A stretch of DNA of 64,000 bases from Adineta steineri (taxonomy: Eukaryota; Rotifera; Eurotatoria; Adinetida; Adinetidae). The stretch is taken from contig CAJNOI010000010.1 of NCBI GenBank assembly GCA_905250115.1, positions 796,831-860,830 of the forward strand, given 5' to 3'. Below, in pieces: positions 1 through 18,541 of this stretch. Position 1 is the stretch's first letter; the number at the start of each line of letters is the position of its first letter. The notes beneath the pieces were generated by a model. It saw only the letters and a program-made list of their open reading frames with translations, ran no database searches and was not told the DNA's origin. A program made the translations under genes and the position numbers.

Positions 1-1904
1 AAAATTCTCCAGTTCTTTCTGTATTGGCTTATTAGCATCTCTAATTCGAGTAATCAATCCGTGTGCAATGCGTAAATCTACGAAAAGTCAAATATTTGAA
101 ATATACGAATAAAAATTTCGCGTACTGACGAATATTCACTGTGTAAGAAATAAACGTCTCTCGAAATATTCTATCTTTATCAAACGAAGTTTTCGGATTG
201 ACTTAAATTAGTTTTATCACTCATCTTACAAACTAATCTAAATATATAAACAGTTAGCTTATTCTTTAGTACATCCACACCCTCAATAGTCTGCTTTGTA
301 GCCGTAACATATAATATTTACTGTTCTATACTTTGTTGTAATACGTGACATCATGAAATCTATCAACTAGCTATTGAAATTTATTTTAAGGAAATAATGC
401 AGTACCATTGATGAAAAAAAATCATTAGAGAACTGAATCGAGCAAAAATATATGTGTCATCTTGCCGACTGAAAGAAGATTTACATTTCTAAGTTTTTCA
501 GTAAATATCTAATTTACTACTTATATAATGAATTTTTAAACAACATTGAGGTCTCAAAGAAGTTCTTTAAACAAAACTCACCTCCAGTTCTTTCAACATG
601 TAATAGTTTTATTGCTTCTTCTTGTATCCGATCAATATGTTTTGAAATAAGTATTTCTTCAATTTTTGGTATTAACTTTTCTAAAGTTGTTGGATGTAAA
701 TAATCTCTTACACGTTTTTCTTCTTGATCAAGACGTTCACTGACCTATGAAAAAATTTATTTCATATAACTGAGGAAAAGAAAATTTTCGAATATTACTT
801 TTTTTATATAATCATTAATAGAATTTTCCTCGATATAATTTTGCGACTCGAGTAGGTAATATTCTTCAGTTTCTTTAATGAATTGCTTTTCAAAATATTC
901 TACGTATGTTGAAAGCGAAGGTGTTATTGTTGTTTTATGATTTTTATTTTTTCTTTCATCTTCAGTAAAACCAGCCGATACTAAATTTTCAAAATACTAT
1001 AATATATACATTTTTTTTTCAAATTTTTATACCATAGCTTTGCAAAACTTGACGAATTAAAGATGATTCAACTTTTTCTCCATTACGTTCTTTTTTGATT
1101 AATTTCAGACAAGTTTGCGCTAATGATTGAGTAGTTTCTTTGAAAAATATATCTTGCCACATTTGCATTGACATCTATTAAAGAATTATGTGAAGATAAA
1201 ATCAATTTGAAAAAACAAAACATACTGTATAAACATCATAAATATTTTGATTATTATTTTTTTCACGCTGACGAGCTATCCAGTTATTATTCATAGAAGT
1301 AAATGATTTGTTCATGACTTGACATACAAGTTGATATATCTCCCAGGTTTTACCATAAAATCGGAGAAAATCTTCATCTACTAAATTGTTTCCATTCTAG
1401 AACGAAAAATCAATTTAATTATTAAGCATTCATCAGATTGATCAAATATATATCTATATCTGATCATACTCACTGCATGTATTGTTGTAAGATATTGTTT
1501 GAGAAAATTCTTCAAATAAAAATATAATTCACCACCAGGAATAATTGTATCAACTTCTTTATCATTTTCTTGATCATCTTTTTGTTTTGATTCATTTGAT
1601 TTATCATTTTCTTTGCCTTTTGCTTGATTGTCTTTTTGTTTTGAATCATTAGTTGTATTTGGCTTGTTTGTCGATGCTCTTAATATCAAATTATCACGTT
1701 CTGAACTCTTAAAATATGTATCTATATCACTGAAATATATTTAAAAAAAAATCTCATTATAATATACATTCATTCAAGTAAAAAAACAGACTTATATAGT
1801 TTCATCATCGTAGCTATGGTCAGCGGTTGAAGTTCGAACATACGACGCATTGCATTGGATACATCCGTCCATACTTGATTTAAAAAAGTATCGGTTTGTG
1901 ACAT
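1..1904 (-). CDS. CUL1-type cullin paralogue, N-terminal part (gene runs off the left edge)
   Basis: Scaffold of an SCF-like ubiquitin ligase; the visible part is the N-terminal helical repeat arm that binds adaptor and F-box proteins. Seven exons join in one frame: 1904-1797 (approx), 1729-1474, 1396-1226, 1174-1033, 980-799, 744-582 and 77-1 (continues left). The start ATG at 1904 gives MSQTDTFLNQVWTDV. Later exons line up one for one with the complete CUL1 gene at 4452-9128, including the motifs GGELY, LRFYGKTWE, LIKKERNGE, TEEYYLLES and RVRDYLHPTTLEKL. The second exon carries a Lys/Asp/Asn/Gln-rich insert (about residues 55-95) where CUL1 has a short loop. The intron between 582 and 77 is about 500 bp. 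The cullin-homology domain and neddylation site lie outside the window, so whether the gene is intact cannot be judged here. Probably an old tandem duplicate of its neighbour. Confidence 0.88.
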
Positions 1905-4451
1905 GTTTTTCTGTTTTATCGTCTAAATGCAAAAGAAAAAGAATGCAAGAGTATAAAAACATGTAACAAGCAAGATAAAATGTATGACTCATAAGCACAT
2001 GGAAATTTCCTTCGTATAGACGTTGTGCAAGACTAAGTTGTTTTGCAGTTTAATTTCATCATACGTAAAAAAAATTATTTTGTTAACTATTAACATCACT
2101 AGGAATTTTGTTATTTATCGATTAAAATTTCGAAATAACTGACTGTTATAAACCAGAGTATGAATTAAACGCAGATATACGCTAATAAAATCGATGAAAA
2201 AAGAAAAAAATACAAATATTTTCAAAATATTCTCATTTACTGTTAGGAACTGACATGATAGATTAGTTTCATGATTATTTTAAAGCTCATGAAAAAATTC
2301 ATTACGATACTTTGATTGAAACCGTGAAAGATCTATAGAGCTAGAAATTTTTACTTGCAATAGTCATGAAAACTTCTAAACAATAAAAAAAACATGTTTA
2401 CCAACATACCGTCGCGTAATTTATTTTTTTCGTAAAGTCAAATAATGAATGTGGGAAAAAGGGTAAAATGTTGATGACTCATATCTGACATACGAAAGTT
2501 AGTTTTTTTCTGTCAAATAGTGACCTCTACTAATAGAACAAAATACACCTTGGATATAATATTCATTCAAGGTTATTTCGTCTGAATTATACGACATATA
2601 AATAATATTTTTTAAGTATTCGGCCTCAACGAGCATAACACGATGATGTTTTGGCCATGTATAATCAACATTCCTCAACAATCAGGTTACATAGAAGATT
2701 CGTTCTTTCGCCGAAAGATAAACGTCTGACTCTCTAAAAGTCTCTTAAAAAAAGAATTTGCTTAGATGAGTCTTTTAAAAATTTTATGTAAGATGAATGA
2801 TATAACGCGATGACTACAAAGGAATAAAAGGTGAAGGATGTCATAGATGTATTTTATTTTTCTGCAAATGAGTAATCTGTTCAAAGGAACACTCTATAAA
2901 CTTCTTTTACCAACAGTTTACACTACCAAATGAAAACAAATTCATCGAAAACAAACCTTTTAGTGGAAAGAAGAATCGATTTTATTGATGCAATTCAATG
3001 ACATTGACTTTTTCAAAAATATTTTTTTTCTATGCTGTGTTTATACCTCTGTAAAGACAAAATATTATTTTAATCTCGATGACTAATGTATATAGATATT
3101 AGGTATTGTATGTGTTGATGTTTTTATGTCAAAAATATACACACCGCATAAATAGTGTCAATATTTTCTATATTTTGAAACTTTAATATTTTGAAAAAGG
3201 AAGATCCTTTTGAACTGAAATTTTCAAAATATTTTACTGATCGATAAACCTATGTATGAACAAAATCTAACTCTGAAATATCGTCATTCGATTTTTTGGT
3301 TAATACCATGCTATGACTAAAATGTCAATAAAATGCATACAACTCTGAATAGAAGACTCATAGAAGTATATTCTTTTGGAGTTTATCGTCCCTCTTTGAG
3401 ACTTACCGTATAGGCAAGGATCGAATTTTCAAAATGAGCCAACAGTCCTTATAAATACTTACATTTCGTTAATTTATATTAAAGTAACTATCTATAATCA
3501 TCAGGAACATAAAAAGTTAGAACAATAATACTGTAATATAGATAATCAATCATCAAATTCTAATAATACATTCAGTGAACACTTGAGAATATTTATTATA
3601 TCATGTTTCTTTACTTAGTAATCAAAGAATACTTCAGATGTGATAATACTTATTTGATATTTCATCTGATATTAATGTATCTTATTTAGATTTCTATAAA
3701 CTTCTTTTTTATTGTCAAAAGCTTATTTGAAGTATTTTCTATGCCATGTTTATATTATATTTTACCAAAATAAATAAAATTGAACGTTTCAAATCCATAA
3801 GAAAATCATTTATTTCTCAGCTTAGTGAAACACGATGTTTATATAAATATTTCTAGGTTATTTTATATAAGTTAAATTGAAATATGAACAAAAATAAAAA
3901 GTGAAATAAAAGTTACAAGTCAAAGAGAAAAGACTGAAAGAAAAATAGCACGTCTCTGGTTAATATACACATGCATACAACATTTACATTTGAGGTGATT
4001 ATACGATAGATATATTCATAAATGTTGTTCTAGAGAGAGAAAAATGGACGGTTGAAAAAGAGTATACACGAGATAGTGAACAATGTTTTCTAGTTGACTA
4101 TCTTTCAGAAGTTATTGTGATATGATGAATGAATTTATCTTGAATATAAGGATAAAGGAGGAGTATTGAAAAACCAATTGTTTGACCCAGAGAGAGATAT
4201 GCGAAGAAAAAAAAAGAAGATAAAAACTAAATTGTTGTTGTTCTAAGTGTGATAGAAGAAAAAGAAGTCGAAAAATTTAATTCTAATCTAAAATGATATG
4301 AGACTTGGATTGTCGATTTTATCGTTTAGTGAAAAGAATTTGATGGTATTATAAAAATTTTTTTTTTATTGGATTTTTCATGAAAAAAATTATAGATCAA
4401 AGTTAAATTTTTCGACGTGTTTTTCGTATCAATCGTTTGGTTATATCTCTT
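1905..4451. other. Intergenic, AT-rich, no supported gene
   Basis: The stretch between the two cullin genes, both read leftwards. It should hold the promoter and 5' leader of the left paralogue and the 3' UTR of CUL1. Many A/T homopolymers; only short open frames with no recognisable protein features. No repeat or RNA gene seen by eye. Confidence 0.6.
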
Positions 4452-9128
<4,677 letters not shown>

Positions 9129-11215
9129 TCTGTGTCTCTATGTGAATGAAGAAAAAAAAGATATAAATTATAAAGTCTAAACGAATACAGGTAAACATTA
9201 TGAAAAGGGGAAAAAAATACATGTGATTCACACATCCTTTTCTGGTGTTTACCAGTGTTATTGCATAAGATTCATGGAGAAAAATTTTGTTTTGACTTTA
9301 TTTTAATACAAACCTTATTCAATTGTATACTGTTTTGTTTTTGAAAATGAAACAAACTATTTAAAAAATTAGTTTATTCACGAAATAAGATTTGACTTTG
9401 TTGTCTGATCGTTTGTCTAATGCTGTCTCAACAACGTATAGACGAATGACTAAAATAAATGGAAGGCAACACAGTAAACAGTTGCATATATGAAAAGGAT
9501 ACAACAAGAAATTTAACTGGAGTACAACGAACCAATCGAATGTCACTTGGTTGATATTGATGTGCATATGAATGAATAAAATGAACAAATAATAGAATTT
9601 ATTTAATAAAATAAAAAAAATAAATAAATAAAATTAATTCTTAAATATAAAGAACAAGTTCAGAAAAAAATAAAATTTTCATTTGAATAGTTTTAAAATT
9701 TTAATTCATTAAAACGCGTAGTTTGCCGTTTTTTATAAATCTGTGATTGAACAATGCATTGTTAATAATTAAAATAAACTTTTATTAAACAATGAAATAA
9801 GAATAATGTAAGTTTATTTTTTTTTAAATTCTCAAATTAATCAGTTTTCATCGATTTGTATTGTAATTCAATAAAAATAAAGATCACTTTTTCTTCTATT
9901 CAAATTTATATAAAACTACAGTTTGAAATGTTTAGAGTAGATGAAATCCATTTTAACAAGTAATAGTAGTTCTAAACGTATAATTATGGCATAAGAGATA
10001 ACTGAATTCTAATTTTCGAATTCATTGCATGCCTAATCTCTGTTATTGTTCATAGTTATATTTCCAGTTTGATGTGAGCGATATATATGAAACAGAAAGA
10101 TCTCATGAGATGCAAGTTGCATGACTTCTTATAATAATTTATGCAGTTTTTTATGATACATGAGCATATATTATAATTATCTGGAGTTCTCAATCTAGTT
10201 TTTCGAAGTTTGGTTAACTTCAATTATATAAAAAGTTTAAATTAGAGGATTAATGTAAGTTAACGTTGATATCTTTCGGAAATTTTCTTTTATGATTAGT
10301 TTAAAAGAATCTCATGAATAAGTTCTATATTAGCATGTCAAAAGTATTTAATCTACATTTGAATGTTTTATAAAGAATCATATCGATGAAAATATATTAT
10401 CAAAAGAAATATTTCTTTTTGATTATATACGCATCATATATGCATTAAAAAATCTTCAAGATTCTCATTCTGCATTGTTTATTCTTTTAGAGTCTGAATC
10501 AATCATATAAGTCATGAATAAAGTAAATCGAATTTTTTTCTTTCATATTATTATGTACTCGATTGCATTCTGCATTAAATCAGTGACTTAATTTAGATTA
10601 TTTCGTATTCAAAAATGAATAGCAATATGATTAAATTGCATAGATATTTTTTTTTTATTTTTCAGATATCGACTTTTTTTTTAGAGAAACAAGATTTTCT
10701 TTTTATCATTCAACGTGCAAGTATATTAAAATCGTTCGTCTTTTTTTTTCTTCGTCTTTTTTTTTGATTATATCGTTCTGCTTGAATGATTCTCTTTATT
10801 GATAATTGTCATGGTCAGCAAACATGTTGAGCATAAAATGTTCGATAGCTGTATCATATATTTATTGATGACCAAGTATAAAGAAAAAAATATTAGAAAA
10901 GAATAATTAGATGAAGGTCATCAAATACACGTGCAGGCAAATGTCTTTTTTCCTTCTTTCTCATAATCGACATTTCTCTTTTCCTCTTGTTCCATTTACT
11001 ACTTATCATTTCTTTCGACTATTTGATCATGTACACATGTATTGAGTATATAGAGAGAAGAAAGAAATCGGGCAAGTTTAATAGTCATTTTTTCCCAATA
11101 ATATCAGTAGAAAAGAAAGTCGGAATCTTATCAAAAGCGTAGCATATATATTTTTTAATATCATTTTAGTTATCGATAGTTTTGACAACCATCTTAAATG
11201 TTAATATTTTAAAAT
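9129..11215. other. Intergenic between divergent CUL1 and XPR1
   Basis: About 2.1 kb of AT-rich DNA between two divergently transcribed genes; it must contain both promoters and 5' leaders. Long T and A runs (for example around 10650-10770). No gene or repeat family could be supported by eye. Confidence 0.6.
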
Positions 11216-14200
11216 ATGAAATTTGCCGAACATTTATCAGCACATGTAACACCAGAATGGAATTCTCAATATATCCGATATGATGATATGAAAGAATTAC
11301 TTGCACAATCAGTAGCTAAGGCACAACCATATGCTGATGAAAGTGATAATATTTTACGTGAACAATTTTTTTTACGTGTTGATGAACATTTCTTTCAAGT
11401 AAGAGATATTACAATTGAATTTCCATAATCTATTTCTTTTTTTTTCTTTATTAGTATTGTGAAAAAGAATCAACTAAAATTAATACTTTCTTCGCAGAAA
11501 AACTTGCTGAGTAAGTTAAATGTATTCTTTGAATATCATGAAAGTGTTATTTCTTCGTCTGATAATAATGCTCATCATACAATGTTGTTTTATGATTCCT
11601 TCGGCATTATTATATGGTATATATATGTCATGTGTTTTTTCCGCTTTCTATTGATTTTATGCATATCATATATTTCTTTCTCTTACATGTTTGACGCGTG
11701 TACGTTTTCCTCAATCTAGAAATCATTACATAAGAGTGTTCTTATTAGTTCATTTGCCTGACGATTACATCAGTTGACGCATAATAGTTATTAACCTTCA
11801 GAAATCCTATAGCACTTTGTTTGATGTTTAAAAGGAACAATAAAACTACGGTAATTGAGCATTCATTATCTATCTTTTTATATAAACAAGATTGCAATCT
11901 ATACTATTTTTTATTATGAAGAAAAATCAAACGAAGAATGTACATTCTTGCATTGTGTTGACATTGCAAAAAGTCATTATATACTGTTTTCCAATGAGTT
12001 AATATAGATGAATACATTCTTCGATCGCTCAAGTTTTTATAATTTTGATTTCAGGGCTCTGAGACGATGGGAAACATTAAAACACGAAGCTGTTCATGTT
12101 GAACAAGCTCGCCGACATGGATCACATCGAACAAATGCAACATCTTCTACTACACATCCTACTAATGATCAAAATACTGGTGCAACGACGACAGATGGTA
12201 ATAAATCAACAACAGTAAAACGTCGTTCGATTCATGTCGAAGAACATGATATAATGGCACCTTTAACACGTGTTTTACCTGAACGTTTAATTGAACGAAC
12301 TCGTGAAAAACAAACACAACGTTTACAATATCGAAAACGAATTGATTTAAAATTAGCTTTTAGTGAATTTTATTTAATGCTTGTTTTATTACAAAATTAT
12401 CAAACACTTAATTTTACAGGTTTTCGTAAAATATTAAAAAAACATGATAAATTATTTCAAACAACACGTGGTGAAGAATGGCGGTAAGAATTCGTTTTTT
12501 TCTTGTATTAATTATTAAAAAAAATATCATATTTAGAAAATTACATGTTGATTCAGCACCATTTCATACATCAAAACGTGTTGATCAATTAATTAATGAT
12601 GTCGAAACATTGTACACGGATACATTAGAATCTGGCAATAGAGCTCGTGCAATGAAACGTTTACGTGTACCACCACTTGAAGAAAAACAATCGCCTGCAG
12701 TTACATTTCGTGTTGGACTTTTTGTTGGTAAGAAATTTTTCTAAAACAAACGAAGTAATATGAAATTTCTTTTTTAAAAGGAATGCTTTGTTTATTACTT
12801 CCAACTGTTATTGCACTTGGTGCAAATCTTCATGATAGTCAATCAACAAAACCATTAGCTTGGCGACAAGCATTATTTTTATATCGTTCTACATTTCTTA
12901 TTGTTCTTCATATTGTTTTAATTGGTATAAATGTTTATGGTTGGTCAACATCAGGTGTAAATCATGTACTTATATTTGAAATTGATCCAAGAAATCATTT
13001 AACATATCAACAATTTCTTGAAATCGGTACTTTTTTATTTGTTCTATGGTTTTTAAGTTTTACGGGATTTATTCTTTCATCTTATTATGATTTTCATCCA
13101 TTTATACAACCACTTAGTTTTGTTACATTAATTCTTCTTTTTCTATTCAATCCAACACCAACACTTTATCATCAAGCACGTTTTTGGTTTCTAAGAACAT
13201 TAGGTCGTGTTATATGTGCACCATTTTATCGTGTTGGTTTTGCTGATTTTTGGTTAGGTGATCAATTAACATCATTAGAATTAATATTTTTCGATATTGA
13301 ATATTTTATTTGCTTTTATATTTATGATGTTGGATGGTGGCCAGTTTATTCCGAATCCCCAAATCGTGGTTTACTTTGTGATGGTTGGCCAAAAATAGTT
13401 TTACAAACAGTTCTAATGATTTTACCATCCTGGTTTCGGTTTGCTCAATGTTTAAGACGATATCATGATACAAAACAAAAATTTCCTCATTTAGTTAATG
13501 CCGGAAAATATGCAAGTGGATTTCTTGTTATCGGAACAAATTCATTACGTCGTGCAACTGCGATAAATTTTCTTGATGAACCAACATTGAATCCATTTTT
13601 ATATGTATGGATGGGTGCATCATTTATTGGTGCGACATATAAATTAGTATGGGATTTAAAAATGGATTGGGGATTTTTTGATAAAAATGATAATGAAAAT
13701 AAATTTCTTCGTGATCAAATTGTTTATCCATCGAAATTTTATTATTATGCAGCTATTTTAGGAGATATCATTTTTCGTTATATATGGATTATAAATGTTT
13801 TTATGCATTTTCGTACACATTCAGCTGAATATGCTGATGTTATTGGATTTATATTTGGTTTAATTGAAATATTTCGTCGTTTTATATGGAATTATTTTCG
13901 TTTAGAAAATGAACATTTAAATAATTGTGGAGAATTTCGTGCTGTACGTGATATATCTATAGCACCATTATCAATTGTATTTGATCATACAACATTAGAA
14001 GATATGATGGATAAAGAGAATGGAATTCGTAATCGACGTAATGGTAAACGACATAATTTAATAAATGAAGAAATTAAAAAAGGAAAAATACTTGTGACAA
14101 ATGAAGGAAGTGATAATGAAACTGTTATTGTTAATACACCATTTCCACCCATGGCACATTCAACTCAAATAGTTGATGAATTAAATACAACATTAACGAT

Positions 14201-14255
14201 TGTTTCATCATTATCATCGGATGATCCATCTCCAGATCCTGTTCTTATACAATAA
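11216..14255 (+). CDS. XPR1: XPR1-type SPX-EXS phosphate exporter
   Basis: Plasma-membrane inorganic phosphate exporter; the cytosolic SPX domain senses inositol pyrophosphates and the EXS membrane domain forms the export path. Five exons sum to 778 codons (777 aa; human XPR1 696): 11216-11398, 11455-11510, 12055-12483, 12537-12727, 12781-14255. The SPX domain opens with [20 protein letters not shown] and includes [17 protein letters not shown] and the helix ending [11 protein letters not shown]; a Thr/Ser/Asn-rich insert of about 35 residues interrupts it. [10 protein letters not shown] and FRVGLFVG mark the junction to the membrane part. The EXS region contains [24 protein letters not shown] and [16 protein letters not shown]. 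The tail is Ser/Thr-rich and hydrophilic. A 544-bp intron separates exons 2 and 3. PIGU follows on the same strand 264 bp downstream. Confidence 0.95.
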
Positions 14256-14519
14256 TGAAGTTTTGTTTTCATACATTCCATTTCCAGATAATAGAAATGC
14301 ATAAATCATATTCGGATATATTCTAGTCAATTATTTACAAAAACAAAAATCAAGTTAAAGATCTAAACAGTTTTTTTTTATCAAATTGTAATGTTTTCTC
14401 ATTCTTCTTCTTTTCCGTTTTTTTTTAAATTGTATTAATTTATTTTCTATAATATATAGATAAAAACAAGAACTTATAAGATTTAGATTTATTTTGAATT
14501 TGTTTCTTTTTTTTTCAAG

Positions 14520-17013
14520 ATGTTTGATGGTATTGAATCGTTATACATTGGTCTAGGCCTTATTTTACGAATATTTCTTGTCTTCTCTCAAACAAGATTG
14601 AGAAATTATTTCGAACAAAGTGGAGAATTCGTTACACCATTAAATTCTTGGAAACGCGGTAAGAAATATTAGACAGATTTAATGACTAAATTTTGTTCAT
14701 TTAGTAATTGAAGGAATTTATTTACGAAAACTAAATGTTTCACCATTTCTTGGATCAGTTGTACACGAAGTATGTATATCTAGGTCAAAGGCAACCGATA
14801 AAATCCTATCGGAATTCACAACTTCCGATAGGGTTTCTGTCGGAAGTTGCCGGAATTCCTGATACAGGAAATTGTCGGAATGACTAAGTTCCGATACTGT
14901 CGAATATCCGACGATTTCCTGTCGGAATCCTGGATAGTATATTAAATCTAACAAGTTATTTAGACACCACTTTCGCTATGTTTCTATTCAAAATTACATA
15001 CAATAACAAATGGACATGTTGAAAGTTTATTTATTGTACGATATCATTATTTTAATTCAAATATAAATTCATTCTGTATTTTATTTCCATAGATTGCTGA
15101 TCTCATCAGTGGTTTTCTTGCATATAGAGCAGCATATTATATTCTACATCGACTTGTAAGAGAAAAATTGAATGATATATTAGATTTTATTTATTTCGAA
15201 AATAGTTCGATCAACAATTAAAAGATAAAGCAACATATAAAGATGAAAGAAAAATGTTTTTATTAACAAAAGCAGATGTACAAAAAAATGCTTATAGAGT
15301 TTTACTTTGGTAATAGAAAAAACGAAAAGAAATTTTTTCATTTGATTATTATTATATATTAGTGCAATGGTTAATCCATTATCAATTGGAACATGTGTTG
15401 CGAAATCAAGTCTTGTCTTTCATAATCTTTTACTTACAATGACTTTTTATTTCTTTGTAACATGTAAGATAATTTCATTTTCTTAATTAGAAAAAACTGT
15501 TTTTTTTCTTCATATTTAGATCAATTATTACCATTTATTTTAACATTATGTTTAGCTAGCTCAATTTCTCTTTATCCTATTGTTTTAATAGTACCGGGTT
15601 TAGTTCAATTTTCAAATAATACTAATGTGAGTATTGAATATTAACAAAATATATATTAATATTTTTTATATCTTAGAATAAACGATCAATAGTTCGAGTA
15701 ATTTTTGTATTAGTTTTATTTATTATGGTTAATATTGGTATACTATATCTTAATTTCTATCTTAATCATCAATCATGGTCATTTGTTGATGCAATTTATA
15801 GTTTTATGTAATGAATATTGATAAATTTAAAATTTATTTATTTCTCTGTTGTTTAGATTCCATGTACCCGATTATACACCAAATATTGGAATATTTTGGT
15901 ATTTTTTTACTGAAATGTTTGATCATTTTCGTTCTTTATTTGTTTGGACATTCCAAATGCATGTTTTGATTGTTTATTTACTACCATTTACTATACGATT
16001 AAGGTATTTCATACGAAACATATTCTTTATAATGAATACTATTGTTTATTTTCTTTTAGAAATGATCCAGCTTTTTTGTTTTGGTTATTATGTGCTATAT
16101 TTTGTATATTTAAATCATATCCAGCTTATGGTGATGTTGCATTTTATTTTAATTATTTACCAATATGGAGTTTTCTTTTTCGTTGTAAGTATTTAAAAAA
16201 ACGATAAAAAGATTTATTCGAATTATATTTTCATTCATAGATGTACGTCAGGGTCTTGTTATTACTTGTATGATGATTGTAGCAGCTTTAATGACACCAA
16301 TTACATGGTATCTGTGGATTTATGCTGGTAGTGCCAATGCAAACTTTTATTTCGCAATGACATTTATATTTAATATAGCACAGGTTTGTATTATAAACGA
16401 GAAAACTAGAAATATCAATATTTCTATTCAAAAAAATAAGTTTAAAATCTTTATGTTAAAAAGGATTCAATGAAGAATCTCACGACATACCTAAGATAAT
16501 CCTATATAAGCTTGTACAATATTGGGTTTAGTCTTAAATAATGTACGATGTAAAAATCTCAGCAAAATGTCTATCTCCATAGTTTTATCATTGCCACTGA
16601 CATTATCTCTATTCAATTTGAAATATTTCTCATCATCTAATATCTAGAGTTTTTATAGAATTACTATAAAAGGTTATCAATACATTATGCAAGAACTTCT
16701 CATTTGATACATGTTTTTTTTGTTATAAATATATAATAACATTTATTCGGATATCGGTCGAAAGAGAAAAGAATATTCAGTTAGACATGTATCTGTCTAT
16801 CGAAGAAAGAGCTTGACATTTTTGTTAAAAATATTGCATCATATATTGATACTATAACCTTTTACAAATGAATTTACTAATTAAAATTCTGATTTTTAGA
16901 CATTTCTTCTCTCTGACTTAATTTATGCTTATTTAAAACAACAATTTTTTATTAAAAATGGTTTAACCATTCCTCGAATCAATGGTGTTGAAGGTCAATT
17001 AGAATTTACTTAA
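14520..17013 (+). CDS. PIGU: GPI transamidase subunit PIG-U
   Basis: ER multi-pass subunit of GPI transamidase, which attaches GPI anchors to proteins. Twelve exons sum to 437 codons (436 aa; human 435): 14520-14658, 14705-14769, 14964-15035, 15093-15155, 15206-15309, 15363-15463, 15520-15626, 15677-15807, 15857-16003, 16060-16184, 16241-16383, 16900-17013. Matching motifs in order: TPLNSWKRVIEGIYL, VSPFLGSVVHETPL, VNPLSIGTCVAKSS, SISLYPIVLIVPGL, PDYTPNIGIFWYFFTEMF, IFKSYPAYGDVAFYF, WYLWIYAGSANANFYFA. The protein is mostly hydrophobic helices, as expected. The ATG sits directly after a pyrimidine run ending in AAG, a possible trans-splice acceptor, 264 bp after the XPR1 stop. Intron 2 carries a palindromic element (separate entry). 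The last intron is 516 bp. Confidence 0.95.
14785..14940. repeat. Palindrome-rich element inside PIGU intron 2
   Basis: Intron 2 of PIGU (14770-14963) is longer and less AT-rich than its neighbours. It holds a perfect hairpin, CCTATCGGAA at 14805-14814 and TTCCGATAGG at 14823-14832 with an 8-base loop, and a second small palindrome TTCCTG/CAGGAA at 14856-14870. The core GTCGGAA or its complement TTCCGA recurs several times through to about 14925. This looks like a non-autonomous repeat or a decayed inverted-repeat element; I cannot assign a family. Confidence 0.6.
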
Positions 17014-17179
17014 ATCCATTCAATAACTGTGATATTAATCAATTTATTGATATACATATATATAAAAGAAAACTAGACAACAAAACATATACTTCTATCT
17101 AATTCATATTTCATATGTATACAGTTGTTTATTATTTATACACTAATAAAAATAAATAAAAAAGAAGAGATCATTTTTT

Positions 17180-18541
17180 TTATGTATGTTGTTCTGTGTC
17201 TGAACCGAATGTTGTTGATTGAGAAAGTGCATCATGAAATTCAACTAAAGGTACAACATCTGTTGCGACGTGTCGTTTAGGTCGTTGGCGACTTTGTTTA
17301 TTTATTGGACTATCAATTGAAATGTCACCATGTTCATTATCGTCTAATGATATTTCAACATTTCTATAAAGTTCTAGAAAAACAAAAGATATTGAAATAT
17401 GTTTAAACAGAAAAGAAAAAGATAAATAACCATTTCGATTCTTTGATGATTGTGTTGGTGTTGATGATGATTTTGTTGAAAAAAATCTACGTTTATTTAA
17501 AAACGATGGTAAATGAAAAGGAAAACGACCTTTTGAACGTGATCTTTTATTCATATTTGCTAATGAATCATCATCAATTGATCGTAATGGTATATGACAT
17601 AAATCTTTTGGTAATAATGGAATATATTTCGAACTCATTTTTATTTGTTGTTCTTCACTTTGATTAAAAAGTGCTAAATCTACTTCACGTTGACGAAGAT
17701 ATTGATTATTAACAAATTCAGATAATTTTTGTAATAAATGATTATACATACGAATTCCTTCTTTCGTATCATCAAGAGTGAATGGCTGAAAAAGAAATAT
17801 ATGTATAGTTTAGAATTGAGAATATGAAAAATACATACAACTAAATCGATTTCAGCTCGAATTTTAAGTTTTCGAAATAAATGAATTGTTTCACTTAATG
17901 ATGGATAATTATTAATTAAATAAGATTCAAATGCTGTAGTTGTATCAATATCAGCAAATGTTTCTCGACAAGTATGTTCTAAATTACAAATACGAAATTT
18001 TCTTCTCTCTCTCTACATCATATATTTAACTTACGTAAGACATTGTAAAGATCAACGGTGAACATTCGAGCAATATATTGTGGACATTCTAAAATATAAA
18101 CATAAATAAGTTATTTAAAAATAAAATAAAGAATTTTCTTTTACCATCTTTTGTATAATAATGGCTAGGTAATTCATGATGACCAACAAGAAGCCATTGT
18201 GGTCGAACTTTTGCAGGAATTTTTCCATCTTTTGGTAATCTTGATTGATTATACTGAAGAAAGAAAAGTAAATATTGATTATGAAATGTATCGAAAACTT
18301 ACTTTATCAAAAAATTTACAAGACCAAAAATGTCCATCACGTTTAGATTTAACATTTCCTCGACGAATTTCTCGTTTAATTAATATAGCAATGACAAGTA
18401 AAAGCTAAAACAAATGAGATACAAAAAAAAATATTCATTGAATAACTTTTCACTTACTGTTAATCCTACAAGACTGAGAATTAAAGCTGCTGATATGCCT
18501 AATGATTCTTTTTTAGGTTCAATAGTCGTTGTCGATGACAT
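17180..18541 (-). CDS. Single-pass membrane protein, possibly C1orf43/NICE-3 family
   Basis: Seven exons sum to 346 codons (345 aa): 18541-18458, 18404-18303, 18253-18145, 18088-18035, 17978-17839, 17785-17431, 17373-17180. An uncleaved N-terminal membrane helix (about residues 16-36) is followed by a basic stop-transfer stretch containing IKREIRR and KSRRDGH, then a soluble, probably cytosolic part. A block near residue 190 reads FVNNQYLRQRE. The KSRR after the membrane segment and the F-x-N-x-YLR block recall human C1orf43 (NICE-3), a Golgi/mitochondria-associated protein of unclear biochemical role, but similarity over the rest is weak and the tail is longer (human about 253 aa). Treat the family call as tentative; the gene model itself is well supported. 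It is tail to tail with PIGU (166 bp apart). Confidence 0.72.

Noticed and set aside
2499..2681. 60-residue open frame on the - strand between the two cullins
   Set aside because: Short, isolated, no motif or splice context; expected by chance in this much intergenic DNA.
9361..9588. 75-residue hydrophobic open frame on the - strand upstream of CUL1
   Set aside because: Low complexity and hydrophobic only because of T-rich DNA; no supporting neighbours.
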